Assembly: GCF_019749255.1 (NCBI RefSeq)
Contig: NZ_JACWFH010000019.1
Location: 56,890-120,889 of the forward strand
Source of the DNA: Mesobacillus maritimus
Lineage (GTDB): Bacteria; Bacillota; Bacilli; Bacillales; Cytobacillaceae
Length of the DNA stretch: 64,000 nt
Reading direction: 5' to 3'
Below the pieces are notes generated by a model, which made no database searches, was not told the origin of the DNA, and was given only the letters and a program-made list of their open reading frames with translations. Below, in pieces: positions 34,972-43,709 of this stretch. A program made the position numbers and the translations under genes. The number at the start of each line of letters is the position of its first letter. Position 1 is the stretch's first letter.

Positions 34972-37340
34972 GCTGCGTTTTGTTCTGGAAGTAGGTCACG
35001 TTTGCTTTTATGTTGGATCATAAAATAAATTGTTGTTAGAACGGCGAATCCGAGCATGAACGCAAGGAGAATGGCGTTATTTTGCCACATGTAGGCATAA
35101 TCTCCACTTGATACGACTGCTTTTAAGGCTTGAACGGAATACGTCATTGGTAACAGCGCATTAATTGGTTGTAATGCTCTAGGAATTAACTCAAGTGGGA
35201 AAGTTCCAGCACTTGTGGTTAATTGGAAAATCAAAACGAGGATTGCCATGAAACGTCCTGGGTCCCCAAACAATGTAACAAAGAATTGAACCAATGCCAT
35301 AAAGGTAAAACTAATGATCATCGACGTTAGGATAAAGAGTGGAATGCTTTGTACTTCCAATCCTAATCCTAGCAACAAGATGATATCCGCAATCACCGCT
35401 TGAATCGCTCCGATGATCGCAAGGACACCGAATTTGCCGATAAACCAGGCAAAGCCATTTTTAGGTTGAACAGATGGCATTTTCAATTGATACACAATCG
35501 AAATCAATAATGCCCCAACAAACAAGCCTAATGATAGGAAGTAAGGAGCAAACCCAGTTCCATAGTTTGGTACTTCATTGATGGCTTCCTTCTCGACCTT
35601 TACAGGTTCACCCATCATGTCGTACGTCTTTTCATCGGCTTTTACTGAACCTGCCTGTCCTGCAGCATCAGCTAGTTTATCTTTTAACTCATTCGTTCCA
35701 TCTTCTACTTGTGACGTTCCGTCTACTAGCTGTTTGGACCCATCCGCAAGCTGATTCGTTCCATCACTGATTTTACTTGAACCGTCTGCTAGTTGGTTCA
35801 TACCACTGTTCAAGTCATTTGCTCCCGTCGCCAATTTTGTTGCCCCGGCATTGGCGGAAGCTAGTTTTCCATCGAATTGTGCAAAGTTGCTTACATATTC
35901 ATTTTGTCCTGCTGCTAGTTTCGATGCTCCCTCACTTAACTGACTAGAGCCAGACGCAAGCTGATGAACACCGTCTTGGAGCTTCACTTGATTTTCATTA
36001 ATCGTTGTAACACCCTGTACTAATTTGTTAAAAGTCGGGTCAACGGCAGCTTTAATTTTTGTTTCGATTGTGCTTGTGGATCCTTCAAACTGTTCACCAA
36101 CCGCTGTTTTATATTGACTAAAACCTTGATTTAAACCTTGTGAGATCCCAGTCTTCAGCTGTTTTTCCAACTCTGCTTGTGAAGGTGCACTTGCTGCAAG
36201 TTGCTGTTGAATTGCTTGAAGCGTAGCTGGGTCAACATTCGCCTTTTGGAGCGCTTCAAACAGTTGGGTCATTTGTGCGGTTTGTTGACTTGAAATTTGC
36301 GCAGCAATTCCGGCAGATAACTGGGAACTTAATTCTGTTTCAAGCTGATCCAGCCCAGCACTCATCTGATTTACACTATCCTCCATTTGTCCACCAATGG
36401 CTGTAGCTAGTTGCCCTGGTAGCTCTTTTTGAAACTCTTTAAGCCCTGATTGCACTTGGTTCGTTCCAGCAACTAGTTCTGGAAGTTTCGAATCCATTTC
36501 ACTTATTCCAGCATTCGCCTCGGCAAGCCCTGAAACCAACTGGTCAGATCCAGTTTGCAATTGTTTTGATGCCGCTAACAGCTTGTTGCTGCCTTGTGAT
36601 AATTGATTTACTCCTGTAGCTAGCTCATCTACCCCATTTGCAACATCGCCTGAACCTGTTTTTACTTTTCCTAATCCTTCATTAAACTCAATCGACTTGG
36701 AGGCAAGCGTTTCGAGGTTTTCCGTTAGCGTATTTGCGCCATCATTCAGCTTTGACACACCATCATTCAGTTCTCCTGCTCCATCACTTGCTTGAGCAAA
36801 GCCATCTGCCATTTCTGTGACTTTGTCAAAAATCGTCTCCGCATAAGTTGCGGTTACTTCCTTCGAGATGACACTTTTGATCTCGCTAATAGCTGTTTCG
36901 CCGATTTGGGCAGATAAGAAATTGTGGCTTTCGTTTGGTACGTATTTTAATGATAATTTCTCTGGCTCTTGATCCAGTAAGGTTGTTGCATTTTCTGAAA
37001 AGTTATCTGGAATTTCAATCACCATATAATACTCATTGTTTTCTAAATCCTGATAGCCTTCTTCTTTTGACACAAAATGAAATTGAAAACTATCATTCTC
37101 TCTCAAATTATCAACGAGTCGATCCCCTAAAGCCAACTGTTCTCCTTCAAAATCAGCGCCTTGGTCCTGATTAATGACCGCTACCGGTAAATCTTCTAGC
37201 TGTGCGTACGGATCCCAAAAGGCCCAAAGAAACATCCCCGCATATAAAATTGGAACGCAAATCACAGCAAGAATGGGAATCAACACTTTGCGGTTGCTAA
37301 AAATCTGTTTCCATTCTGATACAAATAATGAGTTCTTCAT
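34965..37340 (-). CDS. yhgE: YhgE/Pip-family membrane protein
   Basis: The 791-residue protein has one N-terminal helix (about 18-38), a long extracellular region of roughly 550 residues and five C-terminal helices starting near GTGFAPYFLSLGLFVGALL. The extracellular part is a series of 7-residue-phase repeats such as GANDLNSGMNQLADGSSKIS, predicted to form long helical hairpins. This is the YhgE/Pip (phage infection protein) family, related to ABC-2 permeases and to the MmpL-like ESX exporter partners. A TetR gene lies upstream on the same strand, with four matching operator-like palindromes in the gap. Confidence 0.9.
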   Translation of the reverse strand: MKNSLFVSEWKQIFSNRKVLIPILAVICVPILYAGMFLWAFWDPYAQLEDLPVAVINQDQGADFEGEQLALGDRLVDNLRENDSFQFHFVSKEEGYQDLENNEYYMVIEIPDNFSENATTLLDQEPEKLSLKYVPNESHNFLSAQIGETAISEIKSVISKEVTATYAETIFDKVTEMADGFAQASDGAGELNDGVSKLNDGANTLTENLETLASKSIEFNEGLGKVKTGSGDVANGVDELATGVNQLSQGSNKLLAASKQLQTGSDQLVSGLAEANAGISEMDSKLPELVAGTNQVQSGLKEFQKELPGQLATAIGGQMEDSVNQMSAGLDQLETELSSQLSAGIAAQISSQQTAQMTQLFEALQKANVDPATLQAIQQQLAASAPSQAELEKQLKTGISQGLNQGFSQYKTAVGEQFEGSTSTIETKIKAAVDPTFNKLVQGVTTINENQVKLQDGVHQLASGSSQLSEGASKLAAGQNEYVSNFAQFDGKLASANAGATKLATGANDLNSGMNQLADGSSKISDGTNQLADGSKQLVDGTSQVEDGTNELKDKLADAAGQAGSVKADEKTYDMMGEPVKVEKEAINEVPNYGTGFAPYFLSLGLFVGALLISIVYQLKMPSVQPKNGFAWFIGKFGVLAIIGAIQAVIADIILLLGLGLEVQSIPLFILTSMIISFTFMALVQFFVTLFGDPGRFMAILVLIFQLTTSAGTFPLELIPRALQPINALLPMTYSVQALKAVVSSGDYAYMWQNNAILLAFMLGFAVLTTIYFMIQHKSKRDLLPEQNAAA

Positions 37341-37366
37341 TTTTTATTCTCCCACCTTTTACTGTT

Positions 37367-37613
37367 TGACTATTAGAATCAATTGGTCAATTTTTGATGA
37401 ATAAGTGTTGGCGTCTTTTCGATCGTTTCGAATGAAAAAGTGACTGTTTTAGCCAACTAGTCATTTTTGGTGTGAAAAAAGAGTTGGTTTCTCTTCCATC
37501 GTAAGGATGAAAAGTGACCGTTTTAGCCAACTAGTCATTTTAAATGTAAAAAAAAGAGCTAGCACCTTTTCCATCATGAAGGGTTCAAAGTGACCATTTT
37601 AGCCAAGTGGTCA
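37367..37613. promoter_or_regulatory. Four phased TGAC-N15-GTCA palindromes upstream of yhgE
   Basis: Copies begin at 37367, 37441, 37515 and 37591, each 23 bp long with arms TGAC(T/C) and (A/G)GTCA. Spacing is 74, 74 and 76 bp, close to seven helical turns. The sequence between copies is also loosely repeated, but the palindromes are best conserved. The same 23-bp design recurs once upstream of the tetR gene (38238), so they are read as operators of that TetR protein. Confidence 0.75.
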
Positions 37614-37639
37614 TTGCTAGGTGAAAAAATGGGATTGTA

Positions 37640-38221
37640 CTAGGTGGACAATCCATTGATTAAATATTGCTGAAACACCTTGAAAATCTCATCCTGATTT
37701 AGTGGCTTGTGGGATTTTTCCCAATCAAAAATCAGCGCTACATATAATTTCAACATCACAAACGCTGTTAGTTCAGGATTACACCGTTCAATTTCCCCTT
37801 TATCGACCGCTTTTTGCACGATTTCTTTCACATATTGAACAATCATTTCTTCAAGTCGATTCAACACATCGACCACTTCACGTGTACCCATTTCTCTTCC
37901 TTCTTGAAGGAGCTTGATGGTTAGTTGATGCTCTTTTTGATACTCCAACAAGGTAAAAAGCACATGGTTGGCGTTCTCATGGAACGTATTCTGCTCATCC
38001 ATGACTTCTTCAGCAGCGGCCCTCATTTCCCGAATGAGCGAAGAAATGATTTCGTCAAACAACTCTTCTTTATTTTTAAAGAAGGTGTAAATCGTCCCTT
38101 TGCCGACATTGGCTACTTTCGCAACTTGATCCATGGTCGTGGCTTTGTATCCAAATAAAGAAAATGATTTATGAGCGGCTTCTACTATCAACTGCCTACG
38201 ATCAATCGCCAATTTCTTCAC
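37640..38221 (-). CDS. TetR-family transcription repressor (YhgD-like)
   Basis: The 193-residue protein has the N-terminal TetR helix-turn-helix (TTMDQVAKVANVGKGTIYTF, then FKNKEELFDEII) and a helical ligand-binding domain. Its place ahead of yhgE matches the yhgD-yhgE pair of Bacillus subtilis. A TGAC-N15-GTCA palindrome directly upstream of its start implies autorepression, and four more lie between it and yhgE. The ligand is unknown. Confidence 0.9.
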   Translation of the reverse strand: MKKLAIDRRQLIVEAAHKSFSLFGYKATTMDQVAKVANVGKGTIYTFFKNKEELFDEIISSLIREMRAAAEEVMDEQNTFHENANHVLFTLLEYQKEHQLTIKLLQEGREMGTREVVDVLNRLEEMIVQYVKEIVQKAVDKGEIERCNPELTAFVMLKLYVALIFDWEKSHKPLNQDEIFKVFQQYLINGLST

Positions 38222-38237
38222 CCCTTTTCCCTAAAAC

Positions 38238-38260
38238 TGACCGGATGATAAATTTAGTCA
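38238..38260. promoter_or_regulatory. TetR operator-like palindrome upstream of the tetR gene
   Basis: TGACC and AGTCA arms separated by 13 bases, total 23 bp, the same layout as the four copies at 37367-37613. Confidence 0.65.
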
Positions 38261-38315
38261 TTTAGTACAAAAGGAATCATATCACAGATAAAACGAAAAG
38301 ACAATATTGGATGCT

Positions 38316-39401
38316 CTAGAGGATCCTGCCAGTATATTTCGATTCAGGTCGATAGATTGTATTGTTTTGCGATTGTTCGAGAATGTGGGCAGTCCACCCT
38401 ACGATTCGACTTGCTGTGAAGGTTGGCGTGAAAAGGCTAGGGTCCATGTGGATTGCCTTCATAATCGCTGCTGCATAGAATTCAACATTCGTATAAAGAC
38501 TTCTACCAGGTTTATACTCTTCTAATAGTTCGACTGCGGTGTTTTCTACATATAGTGCAAGGTCCAGCCATTCATCTTCCCCTACTTGCTTTAGCAAGGT
38601 ACTTTTCAATGCAACGGCACGCGGGTCATGAGTTTTATACACACGGTGACCGAAACCCATCAATTTCTCCCGATTTTCTAACTTACGTCTAAGAACTTGT
38701 TCTGTATTTGCGGTACAGCCAATTTCCTCTAATAAGTGAATCACCTCTGACGGTGCTCCGCCATGGAGTGGCCCCTTCATGGTGCCGATTGCAGAGGTCA
38801 CAGCAGAGATGAGATCAGACTCGGTCGAAGCCGTGACTCTTGCCGAAAAGGTAGAAGCATTCATGCCATGCTCCATCGTTAAAATCATATAGGTTTCTAA
38901 CGCATTGGTTTGAGCTTTTGTTGGCAATACCCCATGTAGCATGTAAAGATAATTTTCAACATGCCCCAAATCCTGACGTGGTTCTACAAACGGTGTTCCT
39001 TGAAGAGAGTGATTTCGATAGGCAATCATCGTCGGCATCATCGATGTGAGTTTCATACATTGTTGAATGGTTGGTTTCGATGTATAGTGTAAACTGCCTT
39101 CCGCAGAGACAACGGTTCGCAGGACACTCATCATATCCATCTCCCTCGGCAGGGAATCAAGAATAGTTTTTAAATAGGATGATAGTGTACGATGGCTTTT
39201 TAGTTCCTCATTAAATTTGGTGAGTTCCTTTGCTGTAGGTAGTACGCCAAACCATAATAAATAGGCGACTTCTTCGAATGAATCGTGTTCCGTTAGTTCC
39301 TTCACGTCGTACCCTCGATAGATTAATCTCCCTTTCTCTCCGTCAATATGACTAATCTTGGTTTCAGTTGCAACGACCCCTTTTAACCCTGGTTGGATCA
39401 T
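38316..39401 (-). CDS. citA: Citrate synthase, CitA-like
   Basis: About 361 residues, the size of the short bacterial citrate synthases. Catalytic regions are visible as LTMEHGMNASTF and GFGHRVYKTHDPRA, with an N-terminal LKGVVATETKISHIDGEKG of the CitA/MmgD type. It condenses oxaloacetate and acetyl-CoA. ATG 39401 follows GGAGAGGAG; the longer frame to 39461 has no site. The divergent LysR gene at 39511 reproduces the citA-citR arrangement of Bacillus subtilis, where this is the minor citrate synthase. Confidence 0.9.
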   Translation of the reverse strand: MIQPGLKGVVATETKISHIDGEKGRLIYRGYDVKELTEHDSFEEVAYLLWFGVLPTAKELTKFNEELKSHRTLSSYLKTILDSLPREMDMMSVLRTVVSAEGSLHYTSKPTIQQCMKLTSMMPTMIAYRNHSLQGTPFVEPRQDLGHVENYLYMLHGVLPTKAQTNALETYMILTMEHGMNASTFSARVTASTESDLISAVTSAIGTMKGPLHGGAPSEVIHLLEEIGCTANTEQVLRRKLENREKLMGFGHRVYKTHDPRAVALKSTLLKQVGEDEWLDLALYVENTAVELLEEYKPGRSLYTNVEFYAAAIMKAIHMDPSLFTPTFTASRIVGWTAHILEQSQNNTIYRPESKYTGRIL

Positions 39402-39464
39402 ATAACTCCTCTCCTTCCATCTTTTGTTATTATCATATACAATTAAGATAATTAAGAACATTAA

Positions 39465-39484
39465 ATGATTTTAAACGAAATCAT
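39465..39484. promoter_or_regulatory. Palindrome in the citA-citR divergent promoter
   Basis: Perfect arms ATGATTT / AAATCAT around six bases, between the two divergent starts, a likely LysR-protein binding site. Confidence 0.5.
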
Positions 39485-39510
39485 TCATTATTTTAATTAG
39501 GGTGATCTAT

Positions 39511-40389
39511 ATGGAGTTTAGTTGGTTAACCACCTTTATTACCGCTGCCGAACTAGGAAACTTTCGTAAATCGGCCGAGCAATTATACATCTCACAGCCT
39601 TCTGTTTCGGTTCATATTAAACTACTAGAAAAAGAATTAGGGGTGGAGCTTTTTCTGAGAGAAGGAAAGCGGGTGAAATTGACGGAAGAAGGAAGAAAGT
39701 TTCTGCTTCATGCCCGGCGCGTGATAACCGCATATGAAAAGGGGCTAGAAGATTTAAATGCTTATACGCAAGGCTACTCCACCAAATTTTCGATTGCCAT
39801 CTCCCCACTGATTGCCGATACTATCTTGCCTTATGTATTGAAAACCTACTTAGATCAACATCCAGAAGTAGAAATCGAAGTGAAAATTCTTGAGTCAGAT
39901 AAAATTGAGGACGCTGTGTGGAAGGAAGAAGTGGATATTGGCTTGTCTTGTTTGCCGAGTCACCATGAACAGCTGGTTTCTGAACTTTTATATAAGGACC
40001 GTGTTATCTTTGTTGCCCCTCATGATGGACGAGACGAAGAAACCGCTCCGCCTTATGATGAAGAAGAAATATTAACCTCTTCTTACTTACTCACACATAA
40101 CCACCCTGCCTACTGGGACTCGCTGAGTACTGTCATCAAAAGAAAGTATCCGAGCGTTCGAATGATGAAGGTGTCACAAGTGCATATCACCAAACGGTTT
40201 ATTGCCGAGGGGTTAGGCGTCTCGTTTCTTCCTATCTCGACCGTCCGTCGTGAATTGCTGGAAGGGAGGCTCGTCGAAATCCCTTGCCAGCACATTGCCT
40301 TGCCTGATGCTTCCACCTACGCGATTATGAAATACGAGCATACGAATCAACAAGAGTTTTTGCGGTATTTATCGACTTTTAGGATATGA
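39511..40389 (+). CDS. citR: LysR-family regulator, CitR-like
   Basis: The 292-residue protein has the N-terminal helix-turn-helix (NFRKSAEQLYISQPSVSVHI) and a LysR effector domain. It is transcribed away from citA, as CitR is in Bacillus subtilis, where CitR represses citA. ATG 39511 is preferred over GTG 39502 on spacing from AGGG. The symbol rests on gene order as much as on sequence. Confidence 0.85.
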   Translation: MEFSWLTTFITAAELGNFRKSAEQLYISQPSVSVHIKLLEKELGVELFLREGKRVKLTEEGRKFLLHARRVITAYEKGLEDLNAYTQGYSTKFSIAISPLIADTILPYVLKTYLDQHPEVEIEVKILESDKIEDAVWKEEVDIGLSCLPSHHEQLVSELLYKDRVIFVAPHDGRDEETAPPYDEEEILTSSYLLTHNHPAYWDSLSTVIKRKYPSVRMMKVSQVHITKRFIAEGLGVSFLPISTVRRELLEGRLVEIPCQHIALPDASTYAIMKYEHTNQQEFLRYLSTFRI

Positions 40390-40487
40390 GTGGCTGAGGC
40401 TGGTCTCCTACCGCAAACTTGGTGCACAGCAATGGTTGTTGTGTTCAAATGTAGGAATTAAAGAGCGAATTACGTATAAACAGCGTT

Positions 40488-40524
40488 AAAAAAGCCCCGT
40501 TTTTAACTAAACGAGGCTTTTTCG
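40488..40524. terminator. Terminator after citR
   Basis: AAAAAAGCCCCGTTT pairs with AAACGAGGCTTTTT (one mismatch), with A and T runs on both sides. Confidence 0.85.
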
Positions 40525-40602
40525 CGCTTATTAGAGGGGTATTTTTATCTTAAGGAACGGTTTAAAAGCCTGCTGGGGGGGTTTTTTATTCAGTATCGTC
40601 GC

Positions 40603-40725
40603 TATATTCCCCGTGGGAGAAAATATATTCCCTGTGGCGGGACATTATATTCCCCGTTAGAGACGTTATATTTCCTAAAATGGGAATATATATTCCCAAA
40701 GTAAGAATATATACCCCCAACGGTA
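40603..40725. repeat. Degenerate 21-bp tandem repeat (TATATTCCCC type), about six copies
   Basis: TATATTCC recurs every 20-22 bases: TATATTCCCCGTGGGAGA, TATATTCCCTGTGGCGGG, TATATTCCCCGTTAGAGA and further diverged copies. The fourth and fifth form the local palindrome GGGAATATATATTCCC. The period equals two helical turns. An open frame on the minus strand is a by-product of the repeat. 40726-40883 shows nothing else. Confidence 0.75.
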
Positions 40726-40883
40726 CCAAGTAATCTTACCAAACTTGCTCCTAACCTACTAATTTCCCCTAGCCACAACACCATCGTTTCATCAAAGCGG
40801 TCCGCGGGGTGCGAGATCAGCATATCTATTACACTCACTCATTACAAAATCGAAAAAATAAACTAGGAAGAGGTCCTCTCCCC

Positions 40884-41321
40884 CTAAAGCAGTACCTCAA
40901 TTTTATGACCTAGCTCCTTAAAGTCTATTTTGGTGTTTACTAGTTTAAAGTATTCAACAACAATGACTGTATCTTGGTTTAATTCAATGCCTTCTGCTGA
41001 AAGTGCTTCTTTCCAGGAAAAGATATGGTCCTTGATAAATTGATCCAATGTCGAGTTTTCCGCAGCGGCAATTTTTTCTCCGATTTCTCCTTTGATCTCC
41101 CCGAAAGGAATTTCCAATGTTTCAGTGATTTCAATTGTGCAGGCAGGAACGCCTTTTTTGGTATGTACCTCAAACTGAGTTCCTACCCCACCTTCTTCTT
41201 CCTCTGGGAGAGCATCGTACCATACCTTAGGCGTACATGTAGCGGTTTTCACTTCTAACAAACACTCTACCAACAGCCTTTCATCATTCTCATCTCTACC
41301 CCAAAACGTCATTCTTTTCAT
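40884..41321 (-). CDS. ASCH-domain protein
   Basis: The 145-residue protein has the ASCH pattern: an N-terminal KTATCTPKVWYDALP, then GTQFEVHTKKGVPACTIEIT, and a C-terminal strand region. ASCH domains resemble the RNA-binding PUA fold; some members are amidohydrolases acting on modified nucleosides such as N4-acetylcytidine. The role here is open. It is a single gene with an AGAGAAG site. Confidence 0.8.
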   Translation of the reverse strand: MKRMTFWGRDENDERLLVECLLEVKTATCTPKVWYDALPEEEEGGVGTQFEVHTKKGVPACTIEITETLEIPFGEIKGEIGEKIAAAENSTLDQFIKDHIFSWKEALSAEGIELNQDTVIVVEYFKLVNTKIDFKELGHKIEVLL

Positions 41322-41440
41322 GCTTCTTCTCTCCCTTAAAGTTAGATACTTCTATTCTAAAGGAACAGATAGAATCAAATAAAGCCTCAACCTCAAAATG
41401 ATGTATTTTTCTTCCATTAGTTCAATCGACTATTTTCGCT

Positions 41441-41474
41441 GGGGACAAACTCTTTTCCTTGTCTCTCTCGCATA
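41441..41474. repeat. Dispersed palindrome, GGGACA family
   Basis: GGGGACAAA and TTGTCTCTC face each other upstream of the 75-residue gene. Confidence 0.45.
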
Positions 41475-41507
41475 AAATATGGGAGTGATGAGAAGGAGGA
41501 GGAGATC

Positions 41508-41735
41508 ATGTACACAATTATTACTGGAGTGAATGGGACCGTTACGTATCAAGGGTATCCGCCGGCTTCAGTTGGGGCGTGGGGTCAACCAATTTACCCA
41601 GGGAATCCTCAGTATTATAATATCGGAGGCACTCACTACAACATCCAACCGTTAGGCCAAACTTTTCCGCAAGCTTTTCCCTATTCAAATCCCACTGTTC
41701 CTATTTCACTTAGACCAAATGGATATTGGAGGTAA
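41508..41735 (+). CDS. 75-residue Gly/Pro/Tyr-rich protein
   Basis: The protein starts MYTIITGVNGTVTYQGYPPA and is rich in Gly, Pro, Tyr, Gln and Asn, with almost no charge. Such composition is common in Bacillus spore coat and exosporium proteins, but no family was recognised. ATG follows GGAGGAGG closely, and a terminator comes directly after. Real gene is likely; function unknown. Confidence 0.75.
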   Translation: MYTIITGVNGTVTYQGYPPASVGAWGQPIYPGNPQYYNIGGTHYNIQPLGQTFPQAFPYSNPTVPISLRPNGYWR

Positions 41736-41742
41736 AGAAATT

Positions 41743-41782
41743 GAGATAGTTCATTCTTTAAAAGTGTGAACTGTCTCTTTTT
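41743..41782 (+). terminator. Terminator of the 75-residue gene
   Basis: GAGATAGTTCA pairs with TGAACTGTCTC (one T-G pair), followed by five Ts. Confidence 0.85.
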
Positions 41783-41939
41783 CGGTCTATTTTCAAATTC
41801 AGATTGTGAAACAATGGTAAAATCTTTTCTCAACCTCAAACCAAAGCAACCCCAAAAATAGATAAATTTCAAAATAGTAAAATAGATTTCTGTAAACCTC
41901 TTCATTTTTTTCCAATTTAATGCAATAATATTTTACGAA

Positions 41940-41953
41940 AGTAATCGTTTTCA
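41940..41953 (-). promoter_or_regulatory. cre-like site upstream of the dehydrogenase gene
   Basis: Read on the minus strand, TGAAAACGATTACT matches the cre consensus at 13 of 14 positions. It lies 17 bases before the start codon, where CcpA could block transcription. Confidence 0.6.
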
Positions 41954-41969
41954 AAGGGGGAGAATGGAT

Positions 41970-42854
41970 ATGAATTACAAAAATATTACTGTTGCTGGAT
42001 GTGGCGTTTTAGGGAGTCAAATCGCTTTCCAAATTGCGTTCAAAGGATTTGATGTAGCAGTATACGATGTGAACGAGGTAGCAGTGGCGAAAGCACAAGA
42101 ACGAATTTCAAAACTAAAGCCGCGCTACCAAAAACATTTCAAGGTTTCCGAGGAAGAAGTCGATCAAGCTTTTAACCGCCTTTCTTTCTACAACGACTTA
42201 TCACTTGCGGTCGCAGAAGCAGACCTTGTGATCGAAGCCGTTCCAGAAGTTGTTCAAATTAAATCTGATTTTTACAAGAAACTAGGACAAGTTGCGCCTG
42301 AAAAAACCATTTTTGCGACTAATTCTTCTACCTTACTGCCTAGTCAATTTGCGGAAGATACCGGCCGTCCTGAAAAGTTCTTGGCCTTACATTTTGCCAA
42401 CCAAATTTGGGTAAGCAACACAGCTGAAGTCATGAAACACCCTGGAACAGATCCAGAAGTGTTTGACGATATGCTAGAGTTTGCCAAGGCAATCGGCATG
42501 GTTGCTTTACCGTTACATAAAGAACAACCAGGGTATATTTTAAACTCCCTATTGGTGCCGTTGTTAGAAGCCGCCGAGCTCCTTCTAGTAAACGAAATTT
42601 CCGATGTGGAATCCATCGATAAAACATGGCAGATTGCCACAGGTGCACCAAAAGGACCTTTTGCGACTTTAGATATCATTGGGATTACAACTGCTTATAA
42701 CATCGCAAAAGCAAAAGCAGAAACAGGAAATCCACAATTTGTAAAAGTAGCAGAGTTATTAAAAACGGAGTATATCGACAAAGGAAAACTCGGAATTGCA
42801 ACTGGCGAAGGGTTTTATCATTACAAGAAGAAACCTGATTTAGTGAACGTTTAA
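41970..42854 (+). CDS. 3-hydroxyacyl-CoA dehydrogenase
   Basis: The 294-residue enzyme has the NAD-binding GCGVLGSQIAFQIAFKG, catalytic-region FATNSSTLLPSQ and LALHFANQIW (His of the His-Glu pair), and the C-terminal domain PGYILNSLLVPLLEAAE. It oxidises 3-hydroxyacyl-CoA to the 3-keto form, as in fatty acid or butyrate turnover. ATG 41970 is preferred over 41964, which is only one base from GGGGGAG. Asn replaces the usual Phe after HFxNP-type sequence, so substrate range may differ. It stands alone. Confidence 0.9.
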   Translation: MNYKNITVAGCGVLGSQIAFQIAFKGFDVAVYDVNEVAVAKAQERISKLKPRYQKHFKVSEEEVDQAFNRLSFYNDLSLAVAEADLVIEAVPEVVQIKSDFYKKLGQVAPEKTIFATNSSTLLPSQFAEDTGRPEKFLALHFANQIWVSNTAEVMKHPGTDPEVFDDMLEFAKAIGMVALPLHKEQPGYILNSLLVPLLEAAELLLVNEISDVESIDKTWQIATGAPKGPFATLDIIGITTAYNIAKAKAETGNPQFVKVAELLKTEYIDKGKLGIATGEGFYHYKKKPDLVNV

Positions 42855-42862
42855 ATGCAGAA

Positions 42863-42926
42863 TGGAAGCGTGGGGACGTACCCTTGCGACATGAAAAGAA
42901 GCAAAGGGGATTCCCTTTGCTTCCTT
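42863..42926. repeat. Dispersed element: GGAAGCGTGGGGACG followed by the AGCAAAGGG hairpin
   Basis: TGGAAGCGTGGGGACGTACC precedes the perfect 11-bp stem GAAGCAAAGGG / CCCTTTGCTTC (42898-42923), which should terminate transcription from both sides. Related copies lie near 43655, 49215, 50242 and 51558. Confidence 0.7.
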
Positions 42927-42931
42927 CTGTG

Positions 42932-43639
42932 CTAACAAATACATGTCTTCCGCTTTAGCCCAACACGGTTCATCTTCTCTACCTTGTTAATATAATCCTT
43001 CGCTACGGGAACCTTACATGCGGTGTTTCCAACGTCTACATGCACCTTTCCAATCTCTTCTCCTACTTGTTTTGCTTCTTCTGTTAAAACAGGTACATAA
43101 GAACCTACCGAAATCACAAACGAATTCATTACATAGCGAACGCGATTACGCTCCGTATGGATTGTATTCTTCACTTTCTCCAACAAGCTCCTAATTTCGT
43201 CGATGTCCATCTCATCATCAGGGGTAATAGATAAATAGTTAGCATACGCACTCCAGCCTGCGACTGCAACCATTTCGTCTTCTGCATTCATCCATTCTCT
43301 TGCCAATTCAAGGGCATACTCACTCTCCGCTGCAACTTGGGCAACCGTATATTCAGCAATCATATACCAGTAAGCCTTTTTTACCCAATCTTGTAGCGTC
43401 TCTTTTGAAATTACTTTTGGTTTAACAGAAAGTCCAGCTAAATACATCGCATCATGATTACCAGAATCATATAATTTCAGCGCCAATTCATGATCCTTTT
43501 TCACGTATTTCACAAGCTTTTTCAAATCGCCGATCTTCACGCCGAAATAAGGTTCCTTTACCCCATGATTGTGATAAATTTTCTTTGTTTGCTCAGAACC
43601 TAATTCTTCAAGCTTCTGCATGATTTCTTCATACGTCAT
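42932..43639 (-). CDS. DNA alkylation repair protein, AlkD-like HEAT-repeat family
   Basis: The 235-residue all-helical protein has the AlkD-family blocks GVKIGDLKKLVK, HDAMYLAG and WYMIAEYTVAQVA. AlkD proteins wrap DNA and remove N3- and N7-alkylated bases. The residues of AlkD that contact the lesion were not all located, so this may be a structural relative without glycosylase activity. The gene is single; the nuclease-helicase gene follows upstream in the same direction with a repeat element between. Confidence 0.85.
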   Translation of the reverse strand: MTYEEIMQKLEELGSEQTKKIYHNHGVKEPYFGVKIGDLKKLVKYVKKDHELALKLYDSGNHDAMYLAGLSVKPKVISKETLQDWVKKAYWYMIAEYTVAQVAAESEYALELAREWMNAEDEMVAVAGWSAYANYLSITPDDEMDIDEIRSLLEKVKNTIHTERNRVRYVMNSFVISVGSYVPVLTEEAKQVGEEIGKVHVDVGNTACKVPVAKDYINKVEKMNRVGLKRKTCIC

Positions 43640-43654
43640 ACTATTCCTCCTAAT

Positions 43655-43708
43655 TGGAAGCGTGGGGGCGTGCCTTTTTGCTTAAAGATGACTTCGCCTC
43701 CACTTCCC
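43655..43708. repeat. Dispersed GGAAGCGTGGGGGCG element
   Basis: TGGAAGCGTGGGGGCGTGCC faces GCCTCCACTTCC across a short AT-rich loop, forming an imperfect hairpin between the helicase and the AlkD-like gene. Confidence 0.6.
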
Positions 43709-43709
43709 T

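Noticed and set aside
40602..40838. 78-codon minus-strand frame
   Set aside because: Half of it is the 21-bp repeat read as a 7-residue period; no start site.
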